NCBI GenBank assembly: GCA_963855995.1 | Contig: OY979717.1 | Span: 18,524,460 to 18,588,459 of the forward strand | DNA length: 64,000 nucleotides | Direction: 5' to 3' | Source: Muricea muricata | Taxonomy: Eukaryota > Cnidaria > Anthozoa > Malacalcyonacea > Plexauridae | Shown here: positions 12,135 to 23,200 of the stretch, in pieces | Position numbering within the stretch: the stretch's first letter is position 1 | How the letters are laid out: the number at the start of each line of letters is the position of its first letter | Translations under genes and position numbers: made by a program | Notes under the pieces: generated by a model | What the model saw: only the letters and a program-made list of their open reading frames with translations | Told to the model about the DNA's origin: nothing | Database searches by the model: none

Positions 12135-12336
12135 CAGTGGCGGATCCAGGGTAAGTCAAAATAAATTATAGCAGCTCAATTTTAAATTCAAAATAACTTT
12201 ATAACAATGTCATAGGTTATGAATTTCAAAGAATAAAATCTAACCAATGAAGTTGCTTTGAAGGTATTTTAAAATGTAAATACATCCTAGAATGAGCTGT
12301 GGTAATTTATTTTGACTTACGCTAGATCCGCCACTG
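12135..12336. mobile_element. hAT-type MITE with 8-bp target duplication
   Basis: 202 bp bounded by inverted ends cagtggcggatc and gatccgccactg, each followed inward by a mirrored gacttac/gtaagtc block. The target duplication accacatg flanks it exactly at 12127-12134 and 12337-12344. The CAGTGGCG ends and 8-bp duplication are hAT features. It lies 79 bp past the stop of the ankyrin-cGLR gene and carries an aataaa at 12232-12237. Confidence 0.9.
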
Positions 12337-12344
12337 ACCACATG

Positions 12345-12990
12345 AAACAAATTTTAAAATGATTAAAGATTTCATATTTCGTATGGAAATTTTGAATGAT
12401 GTGAAAGATGTGAACATGAAGTCCTGCATGCTAGGATAAAGTTGAACTGTTGATTTACTTAGGTGTGTCCGAATTGTGACGTTATCTGAACAGTTATCGC
12501 TAAAAAAATAATTGAAAACAGTGGCGTAACCAGGTGTGATAAAAGATGATAGGGGTGAGTTGGGGCTGATGATGTTTTCGGATATTTGTTTAAGAGACCG
12601 TAAAAGTGATAGTGAGATTTCAAAATAAATTATAACGAAGTTTTGAAAGCACGTTTAATTAATTTACAAAACAAAATTGAGTAATTCTACCTTCCGACAC
12701 AAATAGGTACGCTAAAGCGTACAGGTGCCTGACAATTTGTATCAGGATTTGGTTCAACGTCCTCCTTTCTATCAAACGTGGGAGCTCCCTTAATTAGGTA
12801 GCCAACATGGCAGGTCCACACACTTCTATCTTTTAGTTGAACACTATACAAGTGCGGTTGGGGTGGGGGTGTGTGCTATGCTCAGTATGCTGTTACACTT
12901 CAGCTGGTTGCCACTTTTCCAAAGAGGTAAAATCTTTACCAAGAACTTGGTCACCTGTCGCATATTGGCGAGACTTCGTTCGATGATCGA
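12345..12990. other. Intergenic, possible second hAT end
   Basis: No gene seen. A lone cagtggcgtaaccagg at 12519 resembles a hAT terminal repeat, but no partner end was found. Confidence 0.3.
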
Positions 12991-12999
12991 ATGGATGTT

Positions 13000-14497
13000 T
13001 CATTTTTGACTGTTCGTTGGGGGGGGGGGTTGTACGATAGGTGAGCAGCAAATTCTGTACTTTTGAGTGCAGTTGGGCAGAGGTTGGGGAACCAGATACC
13101 TCACGAAGTGCTTAAACGTTTGCACAAATCGTTCAGCCTGGCCGTTAGACGAAAGGTAGTATAAAGCGACAATAATGCGTTGGATTCCATTCAGCTTCAA
13201 AAACATGCAGTATTCTGCCGACTGGAATAACGGCCAGCTGTATGCAACGAAAGACTCTGGCAATTGACATAGGACCAATGACTTCCGGTTACTTGGAGTA
13301 AGAATCAACAACAATGAATTTCCTGTGATAACTCTCCATGCCGGGAAATTCCCGACGCTGGGTCAAGTTTTCTGGGGCAGGAGCATTTTTGATGGCTTTG
13401 ATCTTCTCTTGGGTAAGTAGAGTTCCTTCTGCAGACAATTGAACACCCATGTATATACCAATTGAGCTTTATTTTGTAGAGCCAATCTCGACCAAGTAAG
13501 GATGTGCCACAATCACTAACAACAGTTGAGGGGAGAATTGCTTCTTGGGTTTGGTAATGCACAACTACAGAAAACTGTCCGCAAACAGAAATGACTCCTC
13601 CTGTGTAGGTGTGTAAGGTGGCAGAGCTGTGTGCAAGGGGTCGGAATGTCGGGGAAGACTTTCTGATATGTTTACTGGGATATAACGGAGGTATTTGCGC
13701 CTGTACCTATCTCCATCAGTAGCGATTGACTTTGGATCTTTACAGGCACCACGACAGCCTGTTTAGTGGAACCAATTTTGTACATTGCGGCCGAAAAAGG
13801 ACCAGGAAGTTCCTCATTATGGGCAGCCTCTGCAACCTGGTTGGCACACTTGGTGGACTTGCATGCACGAGAAATATGGCCATGTTTAGTAAGATTGCGG
13901 TACTTACAATCACTTCGGTGATTATTACTTTCTCCATAACTCAAACACTTCTACCTATTGTCCCGACCTATCGCAGGAGGGATGCGACGAGCATTACCAG
14001 ATTGAACTTTGTCGAATATTGCAGGTTTGGGGTTCAGCTCGGCAACATCCTATTTAGCTGCTTCATGATTAAGTACAATTTTTGGTGCTTGCTGAAAGGT
14101 ATGATCACCAGCCAATAGTTTTTTTTGTAAGCTGTTGTTGCGTACGACGGACACAAAGCAATCACGTAAGGCGTCAGGAAGGAATCCGCCAAAATTACAA
14201 GTGCAAGCCAGCTTCTTCAGATTTGCAACAAAGTCAGACACACATTCAGATTCACTCTGCGTACAATTGTGAAAGCGATAACACTCCGCGAAGACTTTTC
14301 GGAGCAAAGTGCGATTTAAGAATGCTTTTCAGGTCAGCAAAACTCTTAGAAGACGGTGAGCGAGGAGAGCAAAGGTCGAAAAAGATATCGCGGGTTTCGG
14401 CTCTCAGAACGGAGATCAAAATGGCACGGCGCCTGCGGGAGGTTTCAGTGGCAGGATGAACGGCATTCGCTTTAAAGTATTGTTCTAAACGCTCCAT
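13000..14497 (-). mobile_element. Decayed Ty3/gypsy-type LTR retrotransposon with internal deletion
   Basis: On the - strand the order is gag, nucleocapsid/protease, integrase. Gag-like segments lie at 14497-14050 in two frames. A zinc-knuckle-like KHGHIS..C segment and a retropepsin-like LLMEIGTGANTSVIS lie at 13944-13672; the catalytic motif reads GTGA where the family has DTGA, so the Asp is lost. An integrase C-terminal core with LSSNGQAERFVQTFK follows at 13314-13000, and frames are broken throughout. Reverse transcriptase and RNase H should lie between protease and integrase but only about 100-350 bp is present there, so most of pol is deleted. No LTR pair was identified. The element cannot be functional. 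Confidence 0.7.
13019..13029 (+). repeat. Poly-G tract (11 G)
   Basis: Uninterrupted G run inside the integrase remnant. Confidence 0.9.
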
Positions 14498-14837
14498 ATG
14501 ACGATAAATATCACCGCCGCGAACATCAAACTCTCATAGAACAACAATACGAAAATACTATTTACTTTCGAATAGCTACAATAATAATGTACGGCTGTAC
14601 CTCAAGCACAACTAGTACTTTAGGATCTTGGAGACCATGACCGCCATTGTTCTGGCCAGTAATCTTTAGCCAGTTCTTCTACAGTAAGTTATCAGGAGAA
14701 AATCGCTATATGATTCGAACAAACGGCTCTAAGCTACGTTTTTATCATATAGGTGAAAGTGCATATATTTTTTTAGGTTAAAATATCTGCATTTATGTTT
14801 TTAGTTGTATTTGACGGGTGCAAGAGCGGATCAATGA

Positions 14838-14871
14838 CATATTCACGTCACGACATATTCACGTCACCTAT
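14838..14871 (+). repeat. Short tandem duplication
   Basis: The unit gacatattcacgtca occurs twice in immediate succession. Confidence 0.8.
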
Positions 14872-15074
14872 ATTTCATCTGTTTCGCGTTACAAAATTTT
14901 CTAAATTTCTTCTTACTGTCTAGAATATTTCGGCCAAAGTTTGACCGCTACTGGTAGCTTGTTACAGCTGCAGAGCTGATAACTCCACAAATACTAATAT
15001 ACGTTATTTTTTAATACTGAGGCCTTGCTGTAAATTGTGCTGTATGAAGCAGATACTCCCCGCAAATAAAAGCA

Positions 15075-16450
15075 ATGGCTATTTCTTCCACCATGCAAGT
15101 GGTAAGGCATACAGAACGTTATCAAAGCTGTTCATTCCGCCATGAAAATAGTCTCTTCGTAGCCACATATCAAGGATGCCAAATGCCGCTGGAATTTCAA
15201 AAGCAAGTGACGTTCATATTATACGAAATAAGGTTGCTCATATGGATGATAGAGAAAAATTGGTCACAACCTGTATGGATGAGGTATCATTAAAAATCCA
15301 CCTATTTTATGACATAAAGATGACGAAATTATTGAGCTAGAAGATTTTGGACAAGGCATGAGAACCAAAAAAGTAGATGGTCTCAGGGATGGTCTTTCTT
15401 GTGCCGAGTATTTCGGGTAAATGGAAGCAACCAGTACGATATGCACTGGCCAATCAAGCATGCCTCTGTGATGAAATCGAAGAGCTAATAAAACATGCCA
15501 TAAGGAGTCTGGAGGGAATTAGATTGATTGTGGTTGTGGTAATGTCAGATATGGGTTCTAATTTCCAAAGCCTTGCAAACCATGTACAAGTCACTCCAGA
15601 AAAGCCCTGGTTTAAATATAACAGGAAATATTTTTTGATGTTTGATCCGCCTCATTTACTAAAGTCTGTACGAAACAACCTGACGAAGTATGTGTTCAAG
15701 TTTGGCAAACTAACTGCTACATTGAAAGAAATAAATTACAGATTTCTATGAAAAATAAAGAATTGCACCAAAATTAACACAAAAACACATTTGCCCCAAC
15801 AATTTCCAAAAAATGAAAGTTCGATATGCATCACAAGTATTAAGTCATATCGTAGCTGCTTCTTTGTGTACATATGTTAGCATCAGTGGTCTTCCACAAT
15901 CAGCAATGGGAATAGCCGCGCAATTTGTTTCAAAGTTTGATTCTCTGTTTAATTGTGTAAAAAGTTCAACTATCAAGTCTCCAAAAACACTGCGATCTGT
16001 AGTCACTAAAAACTGTACACACAAAGGCTTCTTAAAGGTAGCTAGAACCTTTATTAAAAGATTGCAAGTTTTTGAGGGGGAATGAAGAAGTTACTACACA
16101 GATCAAATGCTTGTGGGAATGATTAATCACTTTAAATGCTGTTATTCTGATATGGGACGACCTTTCCAACAATAATCATGATTTCAAGTTTCTTCTGACC
16201 AGACGCTTAAAAACAGACCCTCTTTTTTGGAAAAAGAAAACTTTTTTGGGAAAGATGGGAATAGTGAATCCCACGCCAATTCAATTCACTACTCCTTTTA
16301 CAAAGCTTTCTTTTCAGCGACTACCTTCAGTTCCTCAACTGGGAACTGTTCTGACGATTTTGACAGTCTCCTTGCCCAGTGTACAAAATCCTCAAAGACG
16401 AATAATAGCAAACTATTCGAAGAATAGAAGAATACAAGAAGAATAGTTGC
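15075..16450 (+). pseudogene. Decayed P-element/THAP9-type transposase
   Basis: Several + strand frames read in order as a P-element-type transposase. About 15377-15751 gives SDMGSNFQSLANHV followed by a FDPPHLLKSVRNNL block, a hallmark of the RNase H-like region. About 15813-16085 continues with MKVRYASQVLSHIVAASL and a SKFDSLFNCV stretch. About 16180-16450 contains FLLTRRLKTDP, then NPTPIQFTTPF typical of the C-terminal part. Frameshifts and stops separate them, and no N-terminal THAP domain or terminal repeats were found next to it. The remnant is inactive. Domestication is unlikely given the breaks. Confidence 0.65.
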
Positions 16451-19112
16451 AAACTATTCCAATTCCATTCTCAGCTTGTCCTGATTTTCAAGTTGACTTT
16501 CTGCGAAAGCTGTTTACACGAATGAGAATTTACTAGTCTTAAGTTTCTCAATCGTGAATTTTCCCTGCCAAAGAAACAAGAAGAACAGCAAATTCTAGCT
16601 TCCATTTGTAGATGATTTAATATGTATCTGCACTTGTATTAATACCTGCAGCAGGCATTCATTTGTCAGCTGACGCAATGTATGCAGTTAAAATAAAGAT
16701 TATATTATTATCAAAATACATTAAGATTACCCATTTGTATCAATGCCAAGCGCCCCCCCCCCCCCCCTCCACCCCCAGAATGCAAACTGTGCAGCGAGCA
16801 TACGAACAACAAACATACAGTAGACGATTCGTCTACATTACAAACCAAATTGCTCATCTTATTTGCCAACCACAAACGCAATACTATCAACTTTACCTGT
16901 CTCTGTGGAAAGCAAACACGTGCACTGCGTCTCAAGTAGAAAGAAAACACTGCGATGAGTCATCAATTGAGTATTTTTGTTCTCTGTATTTGATAAGTTC
17001 AACCGTTTTCACTTTCCATTTAGCAATTCTTGCATTCACTTTACTATCAGTGTCATAACCCTCATCAATTTCGTTTTTCATGGTCGTCTTGGGATGCTTG
17101 CAATATGCATTTAAAATTTTCAAGTGTGTATTAAATTATGTGTATTTTCGGAATGACCTTAATCTTATATGTAATCATGCTGAAACCATCAGCCGGTCGA
17201 GGATTTCTCCCCTGTACCTTTCATACTTCACTTCGCGTATATATACCCAGGCGTGCCACTCCAGACTGGGTTAGCCCACTCTAAAATAGGTCTGATCTTT
17301 GAGGTGTATACTGTATATAGGTGGGTAAGCCCAATCTTCCTGGGCAGATGAGATTTCTTAGATTGTCTTAATTGATAAAGATGATTTACGGGTAATTTGT
17401 CCTATATCATTCCCTATTTGGAGGAGGTGGTTCTTGGTGGGATCAGCAAAGCATAGTTTAGTTCCCTTATTCGTTTCTGCCCACTTGCAAAGTATCTTGT
17501 TCGACACGCTGGTCCTGAGTGGCTGGTTCCAACGACAATTTGCAATTGATGATAAAATTCCGCTTTATAGATTGGCCAGTTGTTCTTCTCGAGAGAAACC
17601 CTCTAATCAATAGCCATAAAGATTTATTGGTGTTTATGTATATGTCCAAGTTTCTCGCAAGTGTTTTTGCGAAAATAAAACAAACAGTACAAGCACCTTT
17701 TCTATCATAGTGAAAATTGTCTGTCCTTGTACCAGTTTCAAGTAACAGATATCAAGGTAGTTACAGTATTTCTCCCCTGGGTGAATGTATGCTGATTGTT
17801 TTTAACGTGGAGATCTGGGCCATGCATGTGTACATCATAACAAATTAATTAAGCTAATTCGAGTGACAGTTAGGCTTTTTTCAAAAACTCCTATTATAGG
17901 AAGTTTTTGAAATGGACGAAACAGTTACAAGTGAATTAGCCGACAAATTTTAAGAATCGAAACAGAACACTGCACGCAAGAGTGCGCTTTCGATATAAAC
18001 AATGAAAGTGCTCGTTAGTCAAATTGTGCAAAACATAAGTGAAATTCTTCTGTTCAATACATTTGTGCTGCATTAAAAGATATAACCTATTTGAAATACA
18101 AGCAGTGTAAAATTGGTGATAGGTTTAAATGATAACAACCAAACAGCAAGAATTCGCTCTCACTTTCTGCCAAATTCTTAATCGTTTGATTAAAATTGTC
18201 TCTCCTACTGGTGGTTTAGTTTCACCAATAATTCCACATTTCTTTGCAAGGTATAATCTTGTAATCTCCTGTGAAATGCGATGGTGCAAAGTGATTCTGG
18301 ATGCTCTTCAAAGTAGCTAGCTACCCGGGATATTTTGAATCATTTTTTCTTTACTTATCGCTATACACGGTGGTACAAAACAAAATCTTTAATTGAGTTT
18401 TAAAACTCGACTTGCCCTCATAGTTTTTTTTTTCTAATACCGGTCCTGATACAAAATTGCAGCTAATATGCTCGTGTAAAAGATTGCGAACATTTTATGC
18501 TCGTAAATAGTCCTGGCTAGATAAATTAAAAGGGCGGTTGTGCACGGAGTCGCAAGAAAAAATAATTCAGGATGGTTTCCATGACATTGTAGAAAGAACG
18601 AAGGGCAATCCCTAAGAAGTATATAATGTACTTCAAAATAAGGTTCACACGTGAGGACACTTTTGGTCTAGGAATTTACTTTTATCAGTCAAATCAGACT
18701 GATATAGTTTGAAAAATTATGAATGCGAGTGTCTTCGTACCAAAATTAACGAGTATGTATGTCTTACAGGATTCCGACGTTTTAATACAAAGGCATGAAA
18801 ACCATTTAGGCATAAATATAGGCAGTTTTTAGATTGTTCTTAAGGTATTACAGGACTCGCATTGATAACAGCACTCTTGTGCTGAAATGTATATATATCC
18901 TGACGTGTAAATATTCGTTTTAATAATAATAATTAATAATAATAATTATAATAATATGGGCTCACCAGTTACTAAATCACTTTCCGGCGGATAGCGCTAC
19001 ATATTCACCCTTCGTGCAACCTACCTCTGCTCTAAGTAATTTATTAGTTCCAGGCTTCTCGCACTGAAGCCTTAATTATTATTTAGAAGCACATTAGCTA
19101 TCTAGCGATACG
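16451..19112. other. Intergenic, no gene recognised
   Basis: AT-rich DNA with short unconvincing frames and a 15-C tract at 16753-16767. A TAA/TAATAAT microsatellite-like run lies at 18920-18957. No coding motif, tRNA or long inverted repeat seen. Confidence 0.4.
16753..16767 (+). repeat. Poly-C tract (15 C)
   Basis: Uninterrupted C run followed by tccaccccc. Confidence 0.9.
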
Positions 19113-19339
19113 CAACCTCGTTCCCAGGGCCTCTGTGGTGGAACGTAAGGTTGAAGGCCCTGGGCAAAGGCTGGTTGTCACATGACCAAAATTTTTCATA
19201 TAGTTGGAAAATTTCCTTGCAACTTCTCGGGTACTTTATTTCTGCACTAAATTTTCCAAATATATTAGAAAATTTTGTCATGTGACAGCTTTCTGTCCAC
19301 CACATGCTTCACTACAAAGAGGCCCTGGGAACGAAGTAA
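19113..19339. mobile_element. MITE of the CAACCTCGT family, copy 1
   Basis: Left end caacctcgttcccagggcct; right end aggccctgggaacgaag. Internal segments cacatgac and gtcatgtg are also mirrored. Flanks gcgatacg and gtgattacg look like a decayed target duplication. The same terminal repeat bounds the element at 34183-34978. Confidence 0.7.
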
Positions 19340-19410
19340 GTGATTACGTTCATACCAGCCGTTTAAAGTGCCTAAGAAACGAAATGTTGAGGAACTACTC
19401 GCTTAAAATG

Positions 19411-19840
19411 ATAGTGCAACGTCTTTGGTACAATTTCTCCAGCTCTCTTCATTCTTGACATATTCAACTTTATTCGATATGTAAATTACACAACTTATGA
19501 CATCACCGTACATAATGAGTGTCTTTAAGATTGCTAATTTTGTAGCATATGACGATAAGAAACAACTAAAACTGTGCTCCACGTGTGTAAACTACGATAC
19601 GTCGCTTCGTATTTGCACTTGTGTGCGGAATATATCAATCGCGTTGCAAATTATTGATAAATTTTGAAAAGTTATAGCTACACTGTAATATCACACTTTG
19701 TGTAATTTGCATAACGAATAAAGTTGAATATCGCAAGAAGAGTTCGGGAGATTCCACCATGGAAGTTACACAGTGATTTTAAGCGATCTTTGAAATGCAA
19801 TCAATAAATAGTTGCACAAATTTCGTTTCATAGGCAGTTT
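19411..19840 (+). repeat. Dispersed repeat, copy 1 (second copy at 29545-29815)
   Basis: Same-orientation match to 29545-29815. Shared blocks include ctttggtacaat, cataatgagtgtctt, attgctaattttgtagcata and caatcaataaatagttg in order. Its class is unknown. Confidence 0.7.
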
Positions 19841-20217
19841 AAAACTTGGCTACAGCCTGCGCAGAGGCAGTGTGAACACATCTTGTTGACAGATTCTACA
19901 TCATTCTCATGCCTAGACATATTTTATCACCTAGACATCTAGACATGTCCCTAAATAACGTAGAGATAACTTGTTCTAGCCTCGAAATATCTTCTGGGCA
20001 GATTATACACCATCCTCACTAAGACATCTTGGAATTGATTGTCATACAGTCCTGATAATGGTCTTGAAATTGACCACATTATAATTATCCTATGTCTCTG
20101 AAATGCTCTCAGTTAGATCTCGGGTTTGGAAATAAAAACATTCATGGTAAAAACATCATGAGATAAATCATTATGAATCCAGACCCAAACATTACCCTGA
20201 CAAGTTCATTTTACGTC

Positions 20218-23200
20218 TCATGTCCACACATCTTCAACATATCTGTGTTCCTGACGTAACTTCCAAATATCTTTCTTTGCCTCGTCGTGTGAAAGACCTG
20301 AAAAATGAAGTCCAGAGAGAGAGAGACAATACAATTAAAGTATTGCTATCACACTATGGTACTATAGTGCCTTTTATTTTGTCAAAAATCAAAAATAATG
20401 TTAAAAATACACGGTTTGGCTCAATACTATTGATAACAATTAATAAATTGTTATAAGACAAATTGTAAAATTATTTTATCATGACGTCCCAGAGAAAATT
20501 GAGCCCGCAATACTAAGATGCAACAGTTCTCCTTTACGACATATTTCTCAATACCATAATGTAACACGTAACTTTGATGAAATGATGCAAGAGCGGACAT
20601 ACATGAACATCCATTAACGCTGTCGCATTTTCTTCCATGACACATGAATGATCATCTTAAAGCAACGTCAATGCAGCAGCAACATACGCACACTGCATAC
20701 ATACAGCCACTCCATGGTTACTTCAGTAATTTTTTTTATTTCAAAATGAAAACTATACATTCTGTAATAGAAATCTATAGCATTACTGCTCATGTGCGAC
20801 CATCCAACATAGTCGCAAAACCCAACAATAGATGCGTTATCCAGCTTTAATATACATAAGAACGTGTTTGTCCCATACTTTTCGACATATTCATGCATTC
20901 ACAAGCGCAAAACGACAAAATCCCCGATTTAAGCTCATGACAAGTTTGAAACAAGTTTTGGGAGCATTATTATTGAAAGAAGTAATCTTAATATGTTTTG
21001 ACGATGCCCGCATAAAAACGGACAAGTTGTAACAAATCTGCAAACTAGTTGAATCGAGTCTGCTCGCCAGCTGTCGACAAGACGTCTTTGCATTATTTCT
21101 TCCGAATTAGAGCAACTTTGAAACAAGCTGTTTACAACTTGTAACAAACTCCCTTCAAACAAGCTAATTACAAGGTTGTTCCAACAAGACTGATAGAGTC
21201 ATGACATAACAACATTGTTACAAATGTTACATAGTATAACAAATTTTTGAACAAGTTGTTCCAAACTTGTTGTTCCAAACTTGTTGACAACTGGGAAAAG
21301 ATGTGCGATATATATAATTTGTGCTAACCGAACTTACTAAACTAAAAGTAAAGCCATGTTTGCATAACGTTCAAAGATACCTTTCACACGTTGTAAAACA
21401 TCAATAAACGTCTCCAGCACATTTTTTGCCATGTTCCTTGCGTCCCTGTGATATGCAAACAGTTTCCAAGCTATATTATTATACTCTTTTGCCCTGAATT
21501 TTCCGATGCCCTTAATTTAGCGATGAAAAAATGCACAATGAAACTTGTACAATGAAACTTACCCACACACAAAAATAAATGCTTCAGAATTATAAATCAG
21601 ATTACACAATTCCTCTCCCCAAATCATAATATTATCTTGAACATATTTAGGAGGTTTAATTTCGTTTGAAGCAGCTGGAGAGACATCTCGCGAGAATGAA
21701 ACTATAAGTTTCGTCAGCATGCCATTTCTTTCAAACTCCGTTAGTTCGTCTCTAAACAAAACTACAATCAGTGACAAAATACAAACACCTGTGCATAAGA
21801 GGTGGGGAAGTAACAAGCTAACTGTCACAAGATAAATGACGTCAGCGTTGCAACATCCCATCACCCCAGATGAACACACTGGACCAGAGTGCCAAAACCT
21901 TGGGCGTGAATGCAGTTGGAATGCTATTTGTATTTATCACTGCTACTCTTCCTTCCATTCTCTAAACAACTCTGTGTATTCATTAAACAAAAATCAAAAT
22001 ATTTCACCTGAAAACAACGTTTTAGTGTATATAGGTAAACATTTAGTATTTATTTCCTTTGATTGTTCTTTTGTCTTGATTGGTCTAATAAATACGGGTG
22101 CATGTCGATGTCTCATGCCTTACGCAGTCGCTTCACTTCATTCTTTTCTTTTCTTTTCTTTGCTCGTGTCGTAGTGTGGACCAGGTTATATAGGGGTACA
22201 CCCGTATAATGTGTGTTAGAATTTCAAAACGTGCTACATAAGCGATATATAAAAACCCTATTACCTGAAAAGGAAATCTCGGTCCTTATGACGACAACCA
22301 TAAAATAACCACGTAGCTCCAAACTTGGTGTCCGGCGCAGCATGTTTTTGAAGGTGTTGCCTAGAAAGATCACGATTGTACTTTCAACTAACTTTCTTTT
22401 ACAGAGTTCAGGTGTTCGCTTGACGCAATCAGCAGAGCAACCGTATTCTAGAAATACGGATGGGCAATATAGGATCGCCCTTCGCTCTCGACATTATATT
22501 CAACCTCTCAACTATTTTACTAACTTGCATTTCAAGAATTCTACCAGTACGTTCTACAACCAGCAATACGTGTAATTTAAGTTTACGCTAATAAAGTAAC
22601 TGTTGCAATTAAGTTGCATGATTTGCTTTGAAGCCAAGTCTCAACATCGACAACTATATTACCTATGTTGAAGGAATCCGACGAAAGGAGCAACGCCTGT
22701 TCCAGGACCGATCATTATCACCGGACGTTGTGTGTCCTGTGGGAGATGAAACCCGGTGGGATTGCGGTGAATCACACTGACCTGAAAACAGACCAAAAAT
22801 ATGATGGGAATAGTGCTAAGAAACTAGAGTTCTTGATGTTTAATAAAACAAAAAACGATAGACACTCCAAAAATTGGAAACATGTAAATTCTTTGCGTTT
22901 CGAATATTAATTTAAGTCATCTTCTGAAAGATTCTGAAGACACGTGAAGAATTAAAATGTTTGCAATTGTTTGCTATTATTTTTTCTTTTATTAAAATAC
23001 CCGAAACTTTTAATAGTTACATAGTATGTCACCAATATTTTTACCATCATTCAATGCGCTGTGTTTTTATTTTCTATTTGGCTAAAAACTTGCAAGCAAT
23101 TGTGGGTAGTCATCTATATGCTATTCCTCAACGGACACGATAAATCCGACAACGGATACGGGAATTAAAAATTAGAGGATTTAGTTTATATACGGAGGAT

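Noticed and set aside
12519-12600. Second hAT element
   Set aside because: Only one terminal-like sequence was found, with no partner end or duplication.
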